Positions 28,360 to 36,447 of a stretch of 64,000 bases of DNA are shown piece after piece; position 1 is the stretch's first letter, and each line of letters opens with the position of its first letter. The stretch lies in assembly GCA_022041995.1 (NCBI GenBank), contig CP074381.1:1116001-1180000 (forward strand). Reading direction: 5' to 3'. The notes beneath the pieces are model-generated. The model had not been told where the DNA came from and searched no databases. It saw nothing but the letters and a program-made list of their open reading frames with translations. The translations under genes were made by a program, and so were the position numbers. Source of the DNA: Cupriavidus necator. Its GTDB lineage: Bacteria; Pseudomonadota; Gammaproteobacteria; Burkholderiales; Burkholderiaceae.

Positions 28360-28457
28360 CGGGGTCGGATGGGCTGACGTTTACGCACAACGACTGGAGC
28401 GCTGGCTCTGTTAACTTCTGACGAAGCGGCGTAGTGTCTTGGACTTTTTCCGGGACG

Positions 28458-29417
28458 ATGCGCAAGGACAACCGACAGCAAGCCGAGCCCAAGGGGGTCT
28501 ACCGCGTCAAGAACTGGGCGCAGTACAACAAGGGGCTGATAGCCCGAGGAGACGTGACGATGTGGGTCGAAGAGAGCTTGCTCGTGCCACCGGCTAAAGC
28601 CCAGTCGCCCAAGCGTGGCCACCCGCTCGTCTATACGGATGCGCTGATCCAGGGTCTGCTCAGTCTCAAGCAGGTGTTCCACCTGCCGCTGCGCGCGCTG
28701 CAAGGCTTCGCGCAGAGCTTGCGCACCCTGGCTTTCCCAACGTTGCCAGTGCCGAACTACACGACATTGAGCCGCCGCGCGCAGAATCTGAACGTCGTGC
28801 TGCCCGCCTCGCGTAGCGGCGAGCCGCTGCATCTGGTGATCGACAGCACTGGGCTGAAGCTTTACGGCGAAGGCGAGTGGAAGGTTCGCAAGCACGGTTG
28901 GTCCAAGCGCCGGACTTGGCGCAAGGTCCATCTCGCCATGGACGCGAACACCGGCCAAATCTGTGCTGCACTGATGACCCACCAGGACGTTGGCGATGGC
29001 GAAGTGTTGGCCGACCTGCTCGATCAGATCCCGGTTGATACACCGATCGATACCATCGGAGGTGATGGCGCTTACGACAGCAAGCCGTGCCACGCGGAGA
29101 TTGCTGCGCGAGGTGCACAGCCCTCGATTCCACCACGCGATGGAGCGAAGCCTTGGTCCGAAAGTACGCCGGGCGCAGCCTGGCGTAACGAGGCCATCGA
29201 TGTCATCGAGAAGAGCAGTCGACGCGATTGGAAAGCCGCCAGCGGCTATCACCGGCGCTCGCTGGCCGAGACCCTGATGTACCGCCTCAAGACGCTGACG
29301 GGACACAGTCTGTGGGCACGCGAAATCGGGTCGCAGGCCACCGAAGTGGCTATCCGTGCGGGCGTGCTCAACCGCATGGTCGCGCTCGCTCGCCCGCAAT
29401 CCGTCCGTATAGCCTGA
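28458..29417 (+). CDS. IS5-family transposase (IS903-like)
   Basis: A 319-residue DDE transposase. It starts MRKDNRQQAEPKG and soon reads YRVKNWAQYNKGLIARGDVT, the typical IS903 N-terminus. Catalytic residues are in VIDSTGLKLYGEGEW, IGGDGAYDSKP and YHRRSLAETLMYRLK (the D, D and E of the RNase-H-like core, with the Y-(2)-R-(3)-E-(6)-K signature). The frame is open from a GTG at 28434, but the ATG at 28458 is preferred by similarity. No frameshift or stop is seen, so the element should be mobile. Confidence 0.93.
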   Translation: MRKDNRQQAEPKGVYRVKNWAQYNKGLIARGDVTMWVEESLLVPPAKAQSPKRGHPLVYTDALIQGLLSLKQVFHLPLRALQGFAQSLRTLAFPTLPVPNYTTLSRRAQNLNVVLPASRSGEPLHLVIDSTGLKLYGEGEWKVRKHGWSKRRTWRKVHLAMDANTGQICAALMTHQDVGDGEVLADLLDQIPVDTPIDTIGGDGAYDSKPCHAEIAARGAQPSIPPRDGAKPWSESTPGAAWRNEAIDVIEKSSRRDWKAASGYHRRSLAETLMYRLKTLTGHSLWAREIGSQATEVAIRAGVLNRMVALARPQSVRIA

Positions 29418-29425
29418 GTTCAGCG

Positions 29426-29737
29426 TCACCGAGGAGCCCCTGTTTTCAATCTCGATTTATGCAACAACGCCAATGCGAGTACTGAGGAAATACCGTCGGT
29501 GGTGGCAGAGTAAATCATGAACCGCCCTTGCTGCCGGCTTTTAACCAATCCGGTCCTGACCAGTTCCTTTAAATGGAATGTTACGGACGACGGGGTTAAA
29601 TCGGAAGATGCGGAGATAATTCCTGCCGGTATTCCTTCCGGTCCCGAATCGGCGAGCAGCAAAAATATCCTGAGTCGATTTTCCTGTGCTAACGCCCCCA
29701 GTATTTCCACTGCATTCTTTATATCCAGTTCTGCCAT
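29426..29737 (-). CDS. ArsR-type winged-helix regulator, 3' end replaced by the insertion sequence
   Basis: A 103-residue ArsR/SmtB-like repressor. Helix-turn-helix features are clear: LAQENRLRIFLLLAD, then SSDLTPSSVTFHLKELVRTGLVKSR and a wing QQGRFMIYSATT. The family motif for metal sensing, ELCVCDL, is missing; the segment reads IISASSDL, so a non-metal signal is likely. The last 15 or so residues come from the insertion sequence: the original gene continued to 28302 and encoded 98 residues ending GGKCASLQ. The lost tail contains the only C-terminal cysteine. It is divergent from the flp gene and could regulate the Tad locus. Confidence 0.8.
   Translation of the reverse strand: MAELDIKNAVEILGALAQENRLRIFLLLADSGPEGIPAGIISASSDLTPSSVTFHLKELVRTGLVKSRQQGRFMIYSATTDGISSVLALALLHKSRLKTGAPR
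29454..29471 (-). repeat. Right terminal inverted repeat of the IS903-like element
   Basis: GATTTATGCAACAACGCC, the perfect 18-bp inverted match of the left end. Confidence 0.93.
29472..29480. repeat. Right copy of the 9-bp target-site duplication
   Basis: AATGCGAGT directly after the right inverted repeat, identical to 28333-28341. Confidence 0.9.
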
Positions 29738-29987
29738 TTTTTTGCTTCTTTATTTTATGCCGCGGGCAGCTGGCAGGGGCGGTATGACTGCCCCGGTTCG
29801 CCTTGAAGTCCAGCAGGCAGGCCGCATGCGGTCTGCCGCCCCGTGGCGCGGCTTGTCATCCCTAAAACAATGCTCAATAGCACCCCATTGCTGGCAATGG
29901 GGCCGGTTCCGAGAATAGTTCGTATAACCCTCGCTCATTGTGAATGATTACTTTTTGTTACATTTGGGGGAGTCACTGGTAGGGTTG

Positions 29988-30013
29988 TTTCAATGCTATT
30001 AAAAATATTGAAA
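29988..30013. promoter_or_regulatory. Inverted repeat, possible regulator operator
   Basis: TTTCAAT at 29988-29994 and ATTGAAA at 30007-30013 form a perfect 7-bp palindromic pair with a 12-base AT-rich spacer (ArsR-type operators are usually imperfect palindromes of about this size). It lies between the arsR-like gene and flp, so it could be the operator for either. Confidence 0.4.
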
Positions 30014-30098
30014 TTATTCTTCTTCGGCCTTAAGGAACCTTTTGATAGCATGCACGCCGCTGGTGCCGGATAACTATTCCGCATCAGTCTTTTCTTTA

Positions 30099-30131
30099 CA
30101 TATGGCTTCCATATGAGGCGCCTTTCATATG
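30099..30131. repeat. Three CATATG motifs upstream of flp
   Basis: The palindromic hexamer CATATG occurs at 30099, 30110 and 30126, within 33 bases and 40 to 72 bases upstream of the flp start. In a GC-rich genome this clustering is unlikely by chance, and a protein-binding role is possible. Confidence 0.4.
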
Positions 30132-30170
30132 GCGCAACCGTTTCTGTGCATTCCCATGGAAGGAGTCGTT

Positions 30171-30464
30171 ATGACATTGGCAAATCTGCGCCGCAAAGCG
30201 CGTCAGCAAGGTCAGGGCATGACCGAATACATCATCATCGTGGCACTGATCGCGGTGTCGGCGATCGGCGTCTACGCCATGTTCGGCCAGACCATCCGCA
30301 ACCAGACCGCGGGCCTCGCCCAGGAAATGGCCGGCAAGAACTCGGCGTCCAAGCAGGCCATCAAGCAAGCCGGCAGCGCTGCGGACGATGCCAGCTCCAA
30401 GGCCAACCAGGGCAAGGGGCTGAACAACTACAACGTCGGCAACGACACGGGCAAGAACAACTAA
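30171..30464 (+). CDS. Type IVb (Flp-like) major pilin candidate
   Basis: A 97-residue prepilin. A short basic leader (LRRKARQQGQG) precedes MTEYIIIVALIAVSAIGVYAMF, the hydrophobic alpha1-N helix. The glycine before MTEY is the expected prepilin peptidase site and the Glu at mature position 3-5 is present. The mature C-terminus is longer than in classical Flp pilins (about 60 residues) and rich in Ala, Lys, Asn and Gln. The frame opens at 30129, but the ATG at 30171 follows GGAAGGAG. As first gene of the locus it is the likely main pilus subunit. Confidence 0.85.
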   Translation: MTLANLRRKARQQGQGMTEYIIIVALIAVSAIGVYAMFGQTIRNQTAGLAQEMAGKNSASKQAIKQAGSAADDASSKANQGKGLNNYNVGNDTGKNN

Positions 30465-30516
30465 GCGGCACCGCCGCCAGTTGATTGCTGTTCTCCAGCA
30501 CTCGCGATTCCGGAAC

Positions 30517-32046
30517 ATGGGCAAAACAGGTCTTGCGCAACGACGCAGCCGTCCCGGCCAGCGCGGTCAGGCACTCGCCTTCGCGCTGGTGTTCCTCGTC
30601 ATCGGCGGGCTGGCCCTGTATCTTGCCTTCAACGCGAGCCAGCTGACCAGCGCCAAGACCAAGCTGCAGAACACGGCAGACGCCGCGGCCTATAGCGCCG
30701 CGGTGCTGCAGGCGCGCGACTACAACTTTGCCGCCTACGCGAACCGCGCGATGGTGGCCAACCAGGTGGCCGTGGCGCAGGCCGTGAGCCTCAAGTCGTG
30801 GATCGACGAGCTGAAAGGCACCTACACGGACAACACCTGGATCGACACGCTGGTCAAGATCTTTTCCGACGGGCAGTTGCTGTGGACCACCCCCAAGCAG
30901 CTGGGCAAGGCCGCGATCACGCCGGTGCGCTCCGCCCTGAACACGCTGCTGCCGCCGCTGGTGACCGGGCTCGATGACATCATCGCCGCACTCAGCATGG
31001 CGCAGCGCGCCTACCACGCCGGCACCATTGCTGCGGTGCCGCTGGTGACTGACGAAGTCGCCAAGCGCAACCAGCCGGATTCGACGGTCAGTTCCGGCTA
31101 CTTCTTTGGCCCCCGCTACGGGGTGCAGCTGGCCCGCTGGACCAAGTTCACCACCGTGACCGATCCGCAGAACCCCAAGCAGGGATCGGCCACCGGCAAG
31201 GATCGCTTTGCCGACGTCACCACCGACGGCGCCACGCTCGACGGCTTCCTGAAGGACCGCGGCTCGCCGCGCTCGCCAACGGCGGTTCCGACTGCCTACA
31301 AGGGCTGCAAGGGCGCCGTGGTGGCCATCATGGTGACCGTCGTCACGCATGACGGTGGCACGCAGTTGCGCCGCGACAAGAAGGGCTGGGAAGCCCTAGA
31401 TGCCTCGCAGGCCAACGGCACGCTTGCCTGTGTCTGGGCCACGCCGGCCGGGCCGGTCGGCTTTGCCATCCCCACGGTGTCCAGTGTCGGGCGCGGCGGC
31501 GCTGCGAATGGCCCGGGTGGGCGCTATTCGGGACGCACCGGCTATGGCGGCTACAGCAACTTCGGCGGTTCGCTGCTGAACCCGCTGACGCTGATCGCCG
31601 CCCAGATGCAGTACTCGTCTGGTCCGGGCAAGACGCTGCACAACCGGCCCGCGGGATTGCAGGAGTACGCTGACCTGAGCAACCAGCCCAAGCCTGGCAC
31701 CGGGCCCGCTGACGATTTCAACCGCGCGCCTTCAATCACGATCGAGGCGCAGCGCCAGGACACTTCAGTCGTCACCAGTTCGCGCGTGCTGCCGGGCGGC
31801 GATCGCCTGACGCTGGACGAGCGCATGGCCGGCGGCATGATGCGCGCGCTAGCCAGCGGCAGCGCGTACTTTATCCGCCCGACCGACAGCGGTGGCATGG
31901 CGGGTGCGCTGCGCAGCGCAGCGGGGTGGCGGCGCGCCGATTCGCGCGTTGAATACCCGAGCCTCTTCAATCCGTACTGGCAGGCATCGCTGACGCAGAC
32001 CAGCGATCTCGAACGCGTTGCCGCGATCGCGGCACAGGGCAACTGA
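30517..32046 (+). CDS. TadG-like pilus assembly protein with N-terminal pilin-like helix
   Basis: A 509-residue exported protein. The N-terminus is basic (RRSRPGQRGQALAFALVFLVIGGLAL) with the TadE/G-type hydrophobic helix at about residues 20-40, followed by SQLTSAKTKLQNTADAAAYSAAVLQARD, the signature of the TadE/TadG-like DUF2134/pilin-anchor group. The bulk lies outside the membrane and contains a Gly/Tyr-rich stretch (GGRYSGRTGYGGYSNFGGS) near residue 330. A TTG at 30481 is an alternative start; the ATG at 30517 is preferred. Probably a minor pilin or pseudopilin-like partner. Confidence 0.75.
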   Translation: MGKTGLAQRRSRPGQRGQALAFALVFLVIGGLALYLAFNASQLTSAKTKLQNTADAAAYSAAVLQARDYNFAAYANRAMVANQVAVAQAVSLKSWIDELKGTYTDNTWIDTLVKIFSDGQLLWTTPKQLGKAAITPVRSALNTLLPPLVTGLDDIIAALSMAQRAYHAGTIAAVPLVTDEVAKRNQPDSTVSSGYFFGPRYGVQLARWTKFTTVTDPQNPKQGSATGKDRFADVTTDGATLDGFLKDRGSPRSPTAVPTAYKGCKGAVVAIMVTVVTHDGGTQLRRDKKGWEALDASQANGTLACVWATPAGPVGFAIPTVSSVGRGGAANGPGGRYSGRTGYGGYSNFGGSLLNPLTLIAAQMQYSSGPGKTLHNRPAGLQEYADLSNQPKPGTGPADDFNRAPSITIEAQRQDTSVVTSSRVLPGGDRLTLDERMAGGMMRALASGSAYFIRPTDSGGMAGALRSAAGWRRADSRVEYPSLFNPYWQASLTQTSDLERVAAIAAQGN

Positions 32047-32056
32047 GGGAGCGGAC

Positions 32057-32866
32057 ATGCGCATGCGCAGGCCAGCCAGGCCGAACCCGGCAGCCGGACA
32101 GGCAATGATCGAATTCGTGATCGCCGCGATGACCGTGCTCGGCGTGCTGTTTCTCGGCATGGCGATGCTGGGCAAGTTCAGCGACGTGCGCAACAAGGCG
32201 CTGATGGCCTCGCGCTATGCCGGCTGGGAGCGCACCGTCTGGACCGTCGACCCGGGCTGGCGCGCGTCCCATGGCAGCTTCGCCAGCAAGGGTGACGAAG
32301 AGATCCGCAGCGAATTCGTGCAGCGCGTGCTGGGGCACGACCAGGCCGCGCTGGCGTCGAGCGACCGCTCGGCGCGCCGGCTGCCCGGTGGCATGGCGCC
32401 GATGTGGAAGGACCATGCCGGCCTGGACATGCTGCGCAACTATGCCGACGTGACCCTGGGCAGCGGCGTGGACGAAACCCCGGCCGCCACGCTCAAGCCG
32501 ATCACGGCCGCGATGGGTGCGGCCAACGCGGTCAGCGCCGGCTTCGACCTGGCCACGCGCAACCTCTACCGGGCCGAGGTGGGGTTGTCCGTCGCCGGCG
32601 ACAACGCGGCCCTGCGCGCGCTGTGGCCGGGCTGGACCGGCTTTGGCATGCAGGATCACACCGTGCTGCTGACCAACGCCTGGACGCCCGAGGGGCGCAA
32701 CGGCACGCTCGCCGTGATCAAGGAAGCGGTGCCCACCAGCAAGGGCGGTGTGATCGATACCGCGCTGACCGTGGGGCTGGCCGCCTTCGGGCCGGAAATC
32801 CTGCAACTGGACCTGGGCCGCATCCAGCCCGACGTGGTCCCCGCCGACCGCCTTGGGAGCCGCTGA
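32057..32866 (+). CDS. TadE-like pilus assembly protein
   Basis: A 269-residue protein with a basic leader and the TadE/pilin-type helix starting GQAMIEFVIAAMTVLGVLFLGM at about residue 14, where G|QAMIEF resembles a prepilin peptidase site. The rest is predicted to be periplasmic. It follows the TadG-like gene by 10 bases, and its stop overlaps the start of the next gene by one base (TGATG). Likely a minor pilin or pseudopilin. Its ATG at 32057 has a GAGGGAG ribosome site; the frame is open from 32018 but those residues do not fit a leader. Confidence 0.75.
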   Translation: MRMRRPARPNPAAGQAMIEFVIAAMTVLGVLFLGMAMLGKFSDVRNKALMASRYAGWERTVWTVDPGWRASHGSFASKGDEEIRSEFVQRVLGHDQAALASSDRSARRLPGGMAPMWKDHAGLDMLRNYADVTLGSGVDETPAATLKPITAAMGAANAVSAGFDLATRNLYRAEVGLSVAGDNAALRALWPGWTGFGMQDHTVLLTNAWTPEGRNGTLAVIKEAVPTSKGGVIDTALTVGLAAFGPEILQLDLGRIQPDVVPADRLGSR

Positions 32867-33591
32867 TGAGAGGCTGGGTGCATAGCGTCCGGATGCGCTG
32901 GCTGGCCGCGCTGCTGCCGGCCGCGCTCGCCTGGTCTGCCGCGGCTGCCACCGCGACAGACTGCACCCGGCAGCCGGTTGCACCTGCCCGGGCGCATGCG
33001 GTCGGCACCGACATGGTGGTCAACGGCCTGCCTACGCGGGTGCTGACGATGGAGTTTGCCGGCACCGCTGAAGCGGTCTCGGACGCGTGGCGCCAGTACT
33101 GGACGCGTGAAGGCGTGCCGGCGCGCGGGCAGCGGGCCGGGGGCCAGTACGTGCTGAGCGCGATCGACGGGATTTGCCACTACGTGCTGTCGCTTGAACC
33201 CAGGCCCGCGCCGGGCGGGCATGTGGCGGGCATCTTCTCGGTCAGCAAGCTGGCGCCGGTGGCGTCCGGCACGGGGCTGGGCGAACTGGGCCTGCCGCCC
33301 GGCGCCAAGGTCTTGTCGGACGTCCAGAGCACGGACCGCGGCCTGCGCGGGCGCACCCTGGTGGTCCGGCTGCCCGGCAACGCGCAGGTGGTGCGGCAGC
33401 GCGCCGCCGAGCGGCTGGCGGCGCAGGGCTGGAGTTCGGTGGTGCAGATGCCCGCACCCATGGCCGATGGTTCGGGCCGTATCGAGGGCCTCACGCTGGC
33501 CATGCAGCGGCAGCAGGAACGCATGGATGCCACCTTTGTCGACCGCGCCGGCCAGACCGACGCGGTGATCTCCGTGGCGCGGCCGGAGTAG
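32866..33591 (+). CDS. Exported protein of the Tad locus, unknown function
   Basis: A 241-residue protein with a cleavable signal peptide (MRWLAALLPAALAWSAAAATA). The mature part has two repeats of a similar alpha/beta fold: residues around 50-130 (VVNGLPTRVLTMEFAGTAEAVSDAWRQY...) and 150-235 (RTLVVRLPGNAQVVRQRAAERLAAQGW). No known domain is recognised. It is tightly packed between the TadE-like gene (one-base overlap) and the 57-residue pilin-like gene (5-base gap), so it is part of the pilus operon. It may be a periplasmic assembly or quality factor (inference). Confidence 0.75.
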   Translation: MRGWVHSVRMRWLAALLPAALAWSAAAATATDCTRQPVAPARAHAVGTDMVVNGLPTRVLTMEFAGTAEAVSDAWRQYWTREGVPARGQRAGGQYVLSAIDGICHYVLSLEPRPAPGGHVAGIFSVSKLAPVASGTGLGELGLPPGAKVLSDVQSTDRGLRGRTLVVRLPGNAQVVRQRAAERLAAQGWSSVVQMPAPMADGSGRIEGLTLAMQRQQERMDATFVDRAGQTDAVISVARPE

Positions 33592-33595
33592 GGCG

Positions 33596-33769
33596 ATGGC
33601 AATCCGTAGCAGGCGCCAGCGCGGACAGGCCGCGTTCGAATACATCGTCATCACGCTGCTGGTCGTTGCCGTGCTGGTTGCCGGCGGCGACAACTCGGTC
33701 ATCAGCATGCTGGCCGCGGCGTTCAGGTCCTTCTTTCAGGCGTACAGCTTTTCCCTGTCACTTCCCTGA
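33596..33769 (+). CDS. Tiny pilin-like protein (57 residues)
   Basis: A short gene that is easily missed because of its length. It encodes MAIRSRRQRGQAAFEYIVIT, followed by LLVVAVLVAGGDNSVISMLA and a 20-residue tail. The basic leader, the G|QAAFEY cleavage-site pattern with Glu at mature position 5, and the 20-residue hydrophobic helix are those of type IVb pilins and TadE-like pseudopilins. Mature length would be only about 47 residues, similar to Flp pilins. The start lies 5 bases after the preceding stop. It may be a second Flp subunit or initiator pilin. Confidence 0.75.
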   Translation: MAIRSRRQRGQAAFEYIVITLLVVAVLVAGGDNSVISMLAAAFRSFFQAYSFSLSLP

Positions 33770-33811
33770 CGCACCGCCATCGGGCGGCGTCTGGCCACTG
33801 CAAGCACATTC

Positions 33812-34843
33812 ATGCTGAAGAAAATCAAGATTCATTCAATCATCGGGAATCCCTGGGTCGTCCTGGTCATCGCCGTGCTGGTCGCCGGCCTGCTGACACT
33901 GTGGATCTACCGCTTCCTGAGCGGGCGCGAAGCGGCGCTGAAAGAGCAACTGGCCGCGCAACTGAACGAGGGCCGCCGCGTGGCCGTCATGGTGCCGGTG
34001 CGCAACGCCGCGCCGGGCACGGTGATCGACGGCAATGGCTTCGCGGCGCGGGAGATCCCGGCCGACCTGGTCTACGAAGACATGATCCTGGCGAGCAGCT
34101 TCGACAAGGTGGCAGACCTGCGCCTGGTGCGCCAGGTGCGGCAGGGCCAGCCGGTGCGGCGCGCGGACGTGGAAGCGCTGCAGTCGCGTGATTTCTCCGA
34201 CCTGCTCAAGCCCGGCAAGCGCGCCTTCACCATCGAGGTCGACATGGTCAACTCGACGGCCAAGATGCTCAAGCCGGGCAACCATGTCGACCTGTTCCTG
34301 ATCAGCGCCACCTCGCCCACCGCGGCCGGCACCGACAAGCAGACCGCGCGCCTGCTGATGTCGGACATGCTGGTGCTGGCCACCGGCCAGGACGTGCGCC
34401 CGCGCGACTATGGCGAAGCCATGGCGGCGCAGGCCGCGGAGGGCGCGGAGGGCATGGAGACGAACCCTGACTACGACAGCCTCACGCTGATGGTGTCGCC
34501 CGAACAGGCGGCGCGTCTGGCGCTGGCGCAGAAGGTCGGCAGCCTGCGCGCGGTGCTGCGCAATGCGGCCGACAAGACCGCGACCCCGCAGATCGCGGTC
34601 AGCGAGCACGCGCTCTTTGCCGGGGGCGACGAAGCGGCCATCGAATACATCGTCGGTGGCCGTTCCGCAGGCGCCAACATGATCTCCAAGCTGCCTACCG
34701 CGCAGGACATCGGCAACGCCATTTCTTCGGCGCTGGCCAATGGGGGCTCCATGGGCGGTTCCGCGGGCGGCCTCGCCCAGGCCCAGCAGGGCGCGGTTGC
34801 CAATGCCGCCAACGCCATGGCGGGCCGGCCGGCCTCGCGTTGA
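33812..34843 (+). CDS. cpaB: Flp pilus assembly protein CpaB/RcpC
   Basis: A 343-residue inner-membrane-anchored periplasmic protein. A transmembrane helix lies at about residues 14-33 (WVVLVIAVLVAGLLTLW). The SAF/CpaB domain follows, with RRVAVMVPVRNAAPGTVIDG and KRAFTIEVDMVNSTAKMLKPGNHVDLFL, the RcpC-like module known to stabilise the secretin complex. The C-terminus is Gly/Ala-rich. It directly precedes the secretin gene, the usual cpaB-cpaC order. Confidence 0.93.
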   Translation: MLKKIKIHSIIGNPWVVLVIAVLVAGLLTLWIYRFLSGREAALKEQLAAQLNEGRRVAVMVPVRNAAPGTVIDGNGFAAREIPADLVYEDMILASSFDKVADLRLVRQVRQGQPVRRADVEALQSRDFSDLLKPGKRAFTIEVDMVNSTAKMLKPGNHVDLFLISATSPTAAGTDKQTARLLMSDMLVLATGQDVRPRDYGEAMAAQAAEGAEGMETNPDYDSLTLMVSPEQAARLALAQKVGSLRAVLRNAADKTATPQIAVSEHALFAGGDEAAIEYIVGGRSAGANMISKLPTAQDIGNAISSALANGGSMGGSAGGLAQAQQGAVANAANAMAGRPASR

Positions 34844-34898
34844 GCGCGGCGGCAGCACGACATCAGATTGTCCAGAACACCAACTGACGGAACACGCA

Positions 34899-36440
34899 AT
34901 GGATGGGTCTTTCGCGCAGGCCGGCGGCAACGCCGGTCGCCTGCAGGCGGTCACGGTACACAGAGCACCGGACGGGAAAACGGGTAAGGGGGCGCGCCAC
35001 GCGGCGCGCGGGGGTATGGCAGGACTGGCGGCAGCCGCGTTGGCCTCGGGGGCCTGGGCCGCCGAGCCCGTGACCACCGCGGCCCGCACTGGCGCGCAGC
35101 CGCAGTCGTACGAGGTGCCGGCGCGCTTTGGCGCGATCGAGCTGTTCAAGGGCGAGGTGCGCGCGCTCGAGGTGCCAGGCACCATCAAGCGCGTGGCCAT
35201 CGGCAACGGCGCGCTGGTCAGCAGCACGGTGGTCGACGGCCGCCTGCTGCTGCTGGCCGAGGAAATCGGCACCACCAGCCTGATCGTCTGGAACGAGCGC
35301 GGCGTCGCGCTGCAGGGCAAGCTGCGCGTGGCGCCGGCCGATACGGCCGACGTGGCCCAGCGCCTGCGGGCGTCGCTGGGCAGCGTGCGCGGCCTGAAGA
35401 TCGAAGTGGTGGGTCCCAGCGTGGTGCTGTCGGGCATCGTCGATCCGCAGATGGTGCCGCTGATCAAGACCGCCACCTCGGGCCTGGACAGCGTGGTCAA
35501 CTTGGTGCGCGCCGACGAGGGCGATGCCCTGAAGAAGACCGTGCACTTCAAGGTGCACATCATGGAGATCACCCGGCGCGGCATGGAGAAGCTGGGCATC
35601 GCCTGGCAGCAGAGCTTCAACGGGCCGCAGATCGCGTTCGCGGGCAATCCGGTGCACACCGGGCGCTATCGGACGCTGCCATCCACCGATGCGGCCACCT
35701 TCACCGATACCCCGAGCCAGGTGGCCGGCGCCGCCAGCGGTTTCTATCTCGGCATTGCCACGACCATCTTCTCGCGCATCAACCTGGCCATCTCCGATGG
35801 CGATGCCTACGTGCTCGCCGCGCCGGAGCTCAATAGCAAGAGCGGCGGGCTGGCCACCTTCCTGGCCGGCGGCGAAGTGCCGATTCCCAAGGCTGGCGCG
35901 TTCGGCACCACCGACGTGGACTACAAGCCGTACGGCATCAAGCTCAACATCCGCCCGGCGGTGAACGTCGACAACGTCATCTCCACCACGCTGGAGACCG
36001 AGATCAGCCAGATCGATCCCTCCGTATCGTTCGGCGGCTTCCCGGCGTTCCTGACGCGCCGCACGACCTCCGAGACTTCGATCCGCGCGGGCGAAACGCT
36101 GGCGATCTCGGGACTGGTCAATGCCGACGCATCCAAGGCGGTCGACAAGGTGCCGCTGCTGGGCAGTATTCCCATCCTGGGGCGATTGTTCCGTTCCGAC
36201 GAATTCCGCAACAACAAGAGCGACCTGGTGATCTTTGTCACCCCCGTCGTCTATGACCCGGCCAGCCCGGAAAACGCCGCGCTGCTGCAGCGTGGTGCGG
36301 ATGTCGATGCCAACTACCGCCACCGCTTCGGCGAGCCAAGCCCGCTGCCCGCGGCGAATGCCGTGCGCGAGCAGGAAGTGATGGAGCAGAAGCGCCCGCC
36401 GCTGCCGCCGCCCGCGGTTGACCCGATGAAGGGGGGCTGA
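34899..36440 (+). CDS. cpaC: Flp pilus outer-membrane secretin CpaC/RcpA
   Basis: A 513-residue secretin that should form the outer-membrane channel of the Tad pilus. An N-terminal targeting segment is followed by a pilus-secretin N-domain (FKGEVRALEVPGTIKRVAIGN), a BON-like domain near 145-215 and the T2SS secretin core. The end carries VPLLGSIPILGRLFRSDEF and KSDLVIFVTPVVYDP, the secretin signatures. The ATG at 34899 has ACGGAAC upstream. The N-terminus is a long twin-basic-like stretch before an Ala-rich hydrophobic segment, so the exact signal peptide is uncertain. Confidence 0.92.
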   Translation: MDGSFAQAGGNAGRLQAVTVHRAPDGKTGKGARHAARGGMAGLAAAALASGAWAAEPVTTAARTGAQPQSYEVPARFGAIELFKGEVRALEVPGTIKRVAIGNGALVSSTVVDGRLLLLAEEIGTTSLIVWNERGVALQGKLRVAPADTADVAQRLRASLGSVRGLKIEVVGPSVVLSGIVDPQMVPLIKTATSGLDSVVNLVRADEGDALKKTVHFKVHIMEITRRGMEKLGIAWQQSFNGPQIAFAGNPVHTGRYRTLPSTDAATFTDTPSQVAGAASGFYLGIATTIFSRINLAISDGDAYVLAAPELNSKSGGLATFLAGGEVPIPKAGAFGTTDVDYKPYGIKLNIRPAVNVDNVISTTLETEISQIDPSVSFGGFPAFLTRRTTSETSIRAGETLAISGLVNADASKAVDKVPLLGSIPILGRLFRSDEFRNNKSDLVIFVTPVVYDPASPENAALLQRGADVDANYRHRFGEPSPLPAANAVREQEVMEQKRPPLPPPAVDPMKGG

Positions 36441-36447
36441 TCCGCCC

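Larger units (their letters stand above)
28342..29471 (+). mobile_element. Complete insertion sequence, IS5 family, IS903-like group (1130 bp)
   Basis: The element is bounded by perfect 18-bp inverted repeats (GGCGTTGTTGCATAAATC) and flanked by an exact 9-bp direct repeat. It contains one intact transposase gene. Removing the element and one repeat copy restores an uninterrupted 98-codon arsR-like frame on the reverse strand, so the insertion point is certain. Intact ends, an intact transposase and an undecayed duplication suggest a fairly recent insertion. Confidence 0.95.
29738..30170. other. Regulatory region between the arsR-like gene and the Tad pilus locus
   Basis: A 433-base stretch without a convincing gene, between two divergent genes. 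It is AT-rich for this chromosome, especially 29940-30100, and holds an inverted repeat and a triple CATATG motif listed separately. Clear sigma-70 -35/-10 pairs or sigma-54 -24/-12 boxes were not found. It must carry the promoters of both the arsR-like gene and flp. Confidence 0.6.

Noticed and set aside
28302..29429. Reverse-strand 375-residue frame across the insertion sequence
   Set aside because: It is mostly antisense to the transposase; only its last ten codons are meaningful, as the lost tail of the arsR-like gene.
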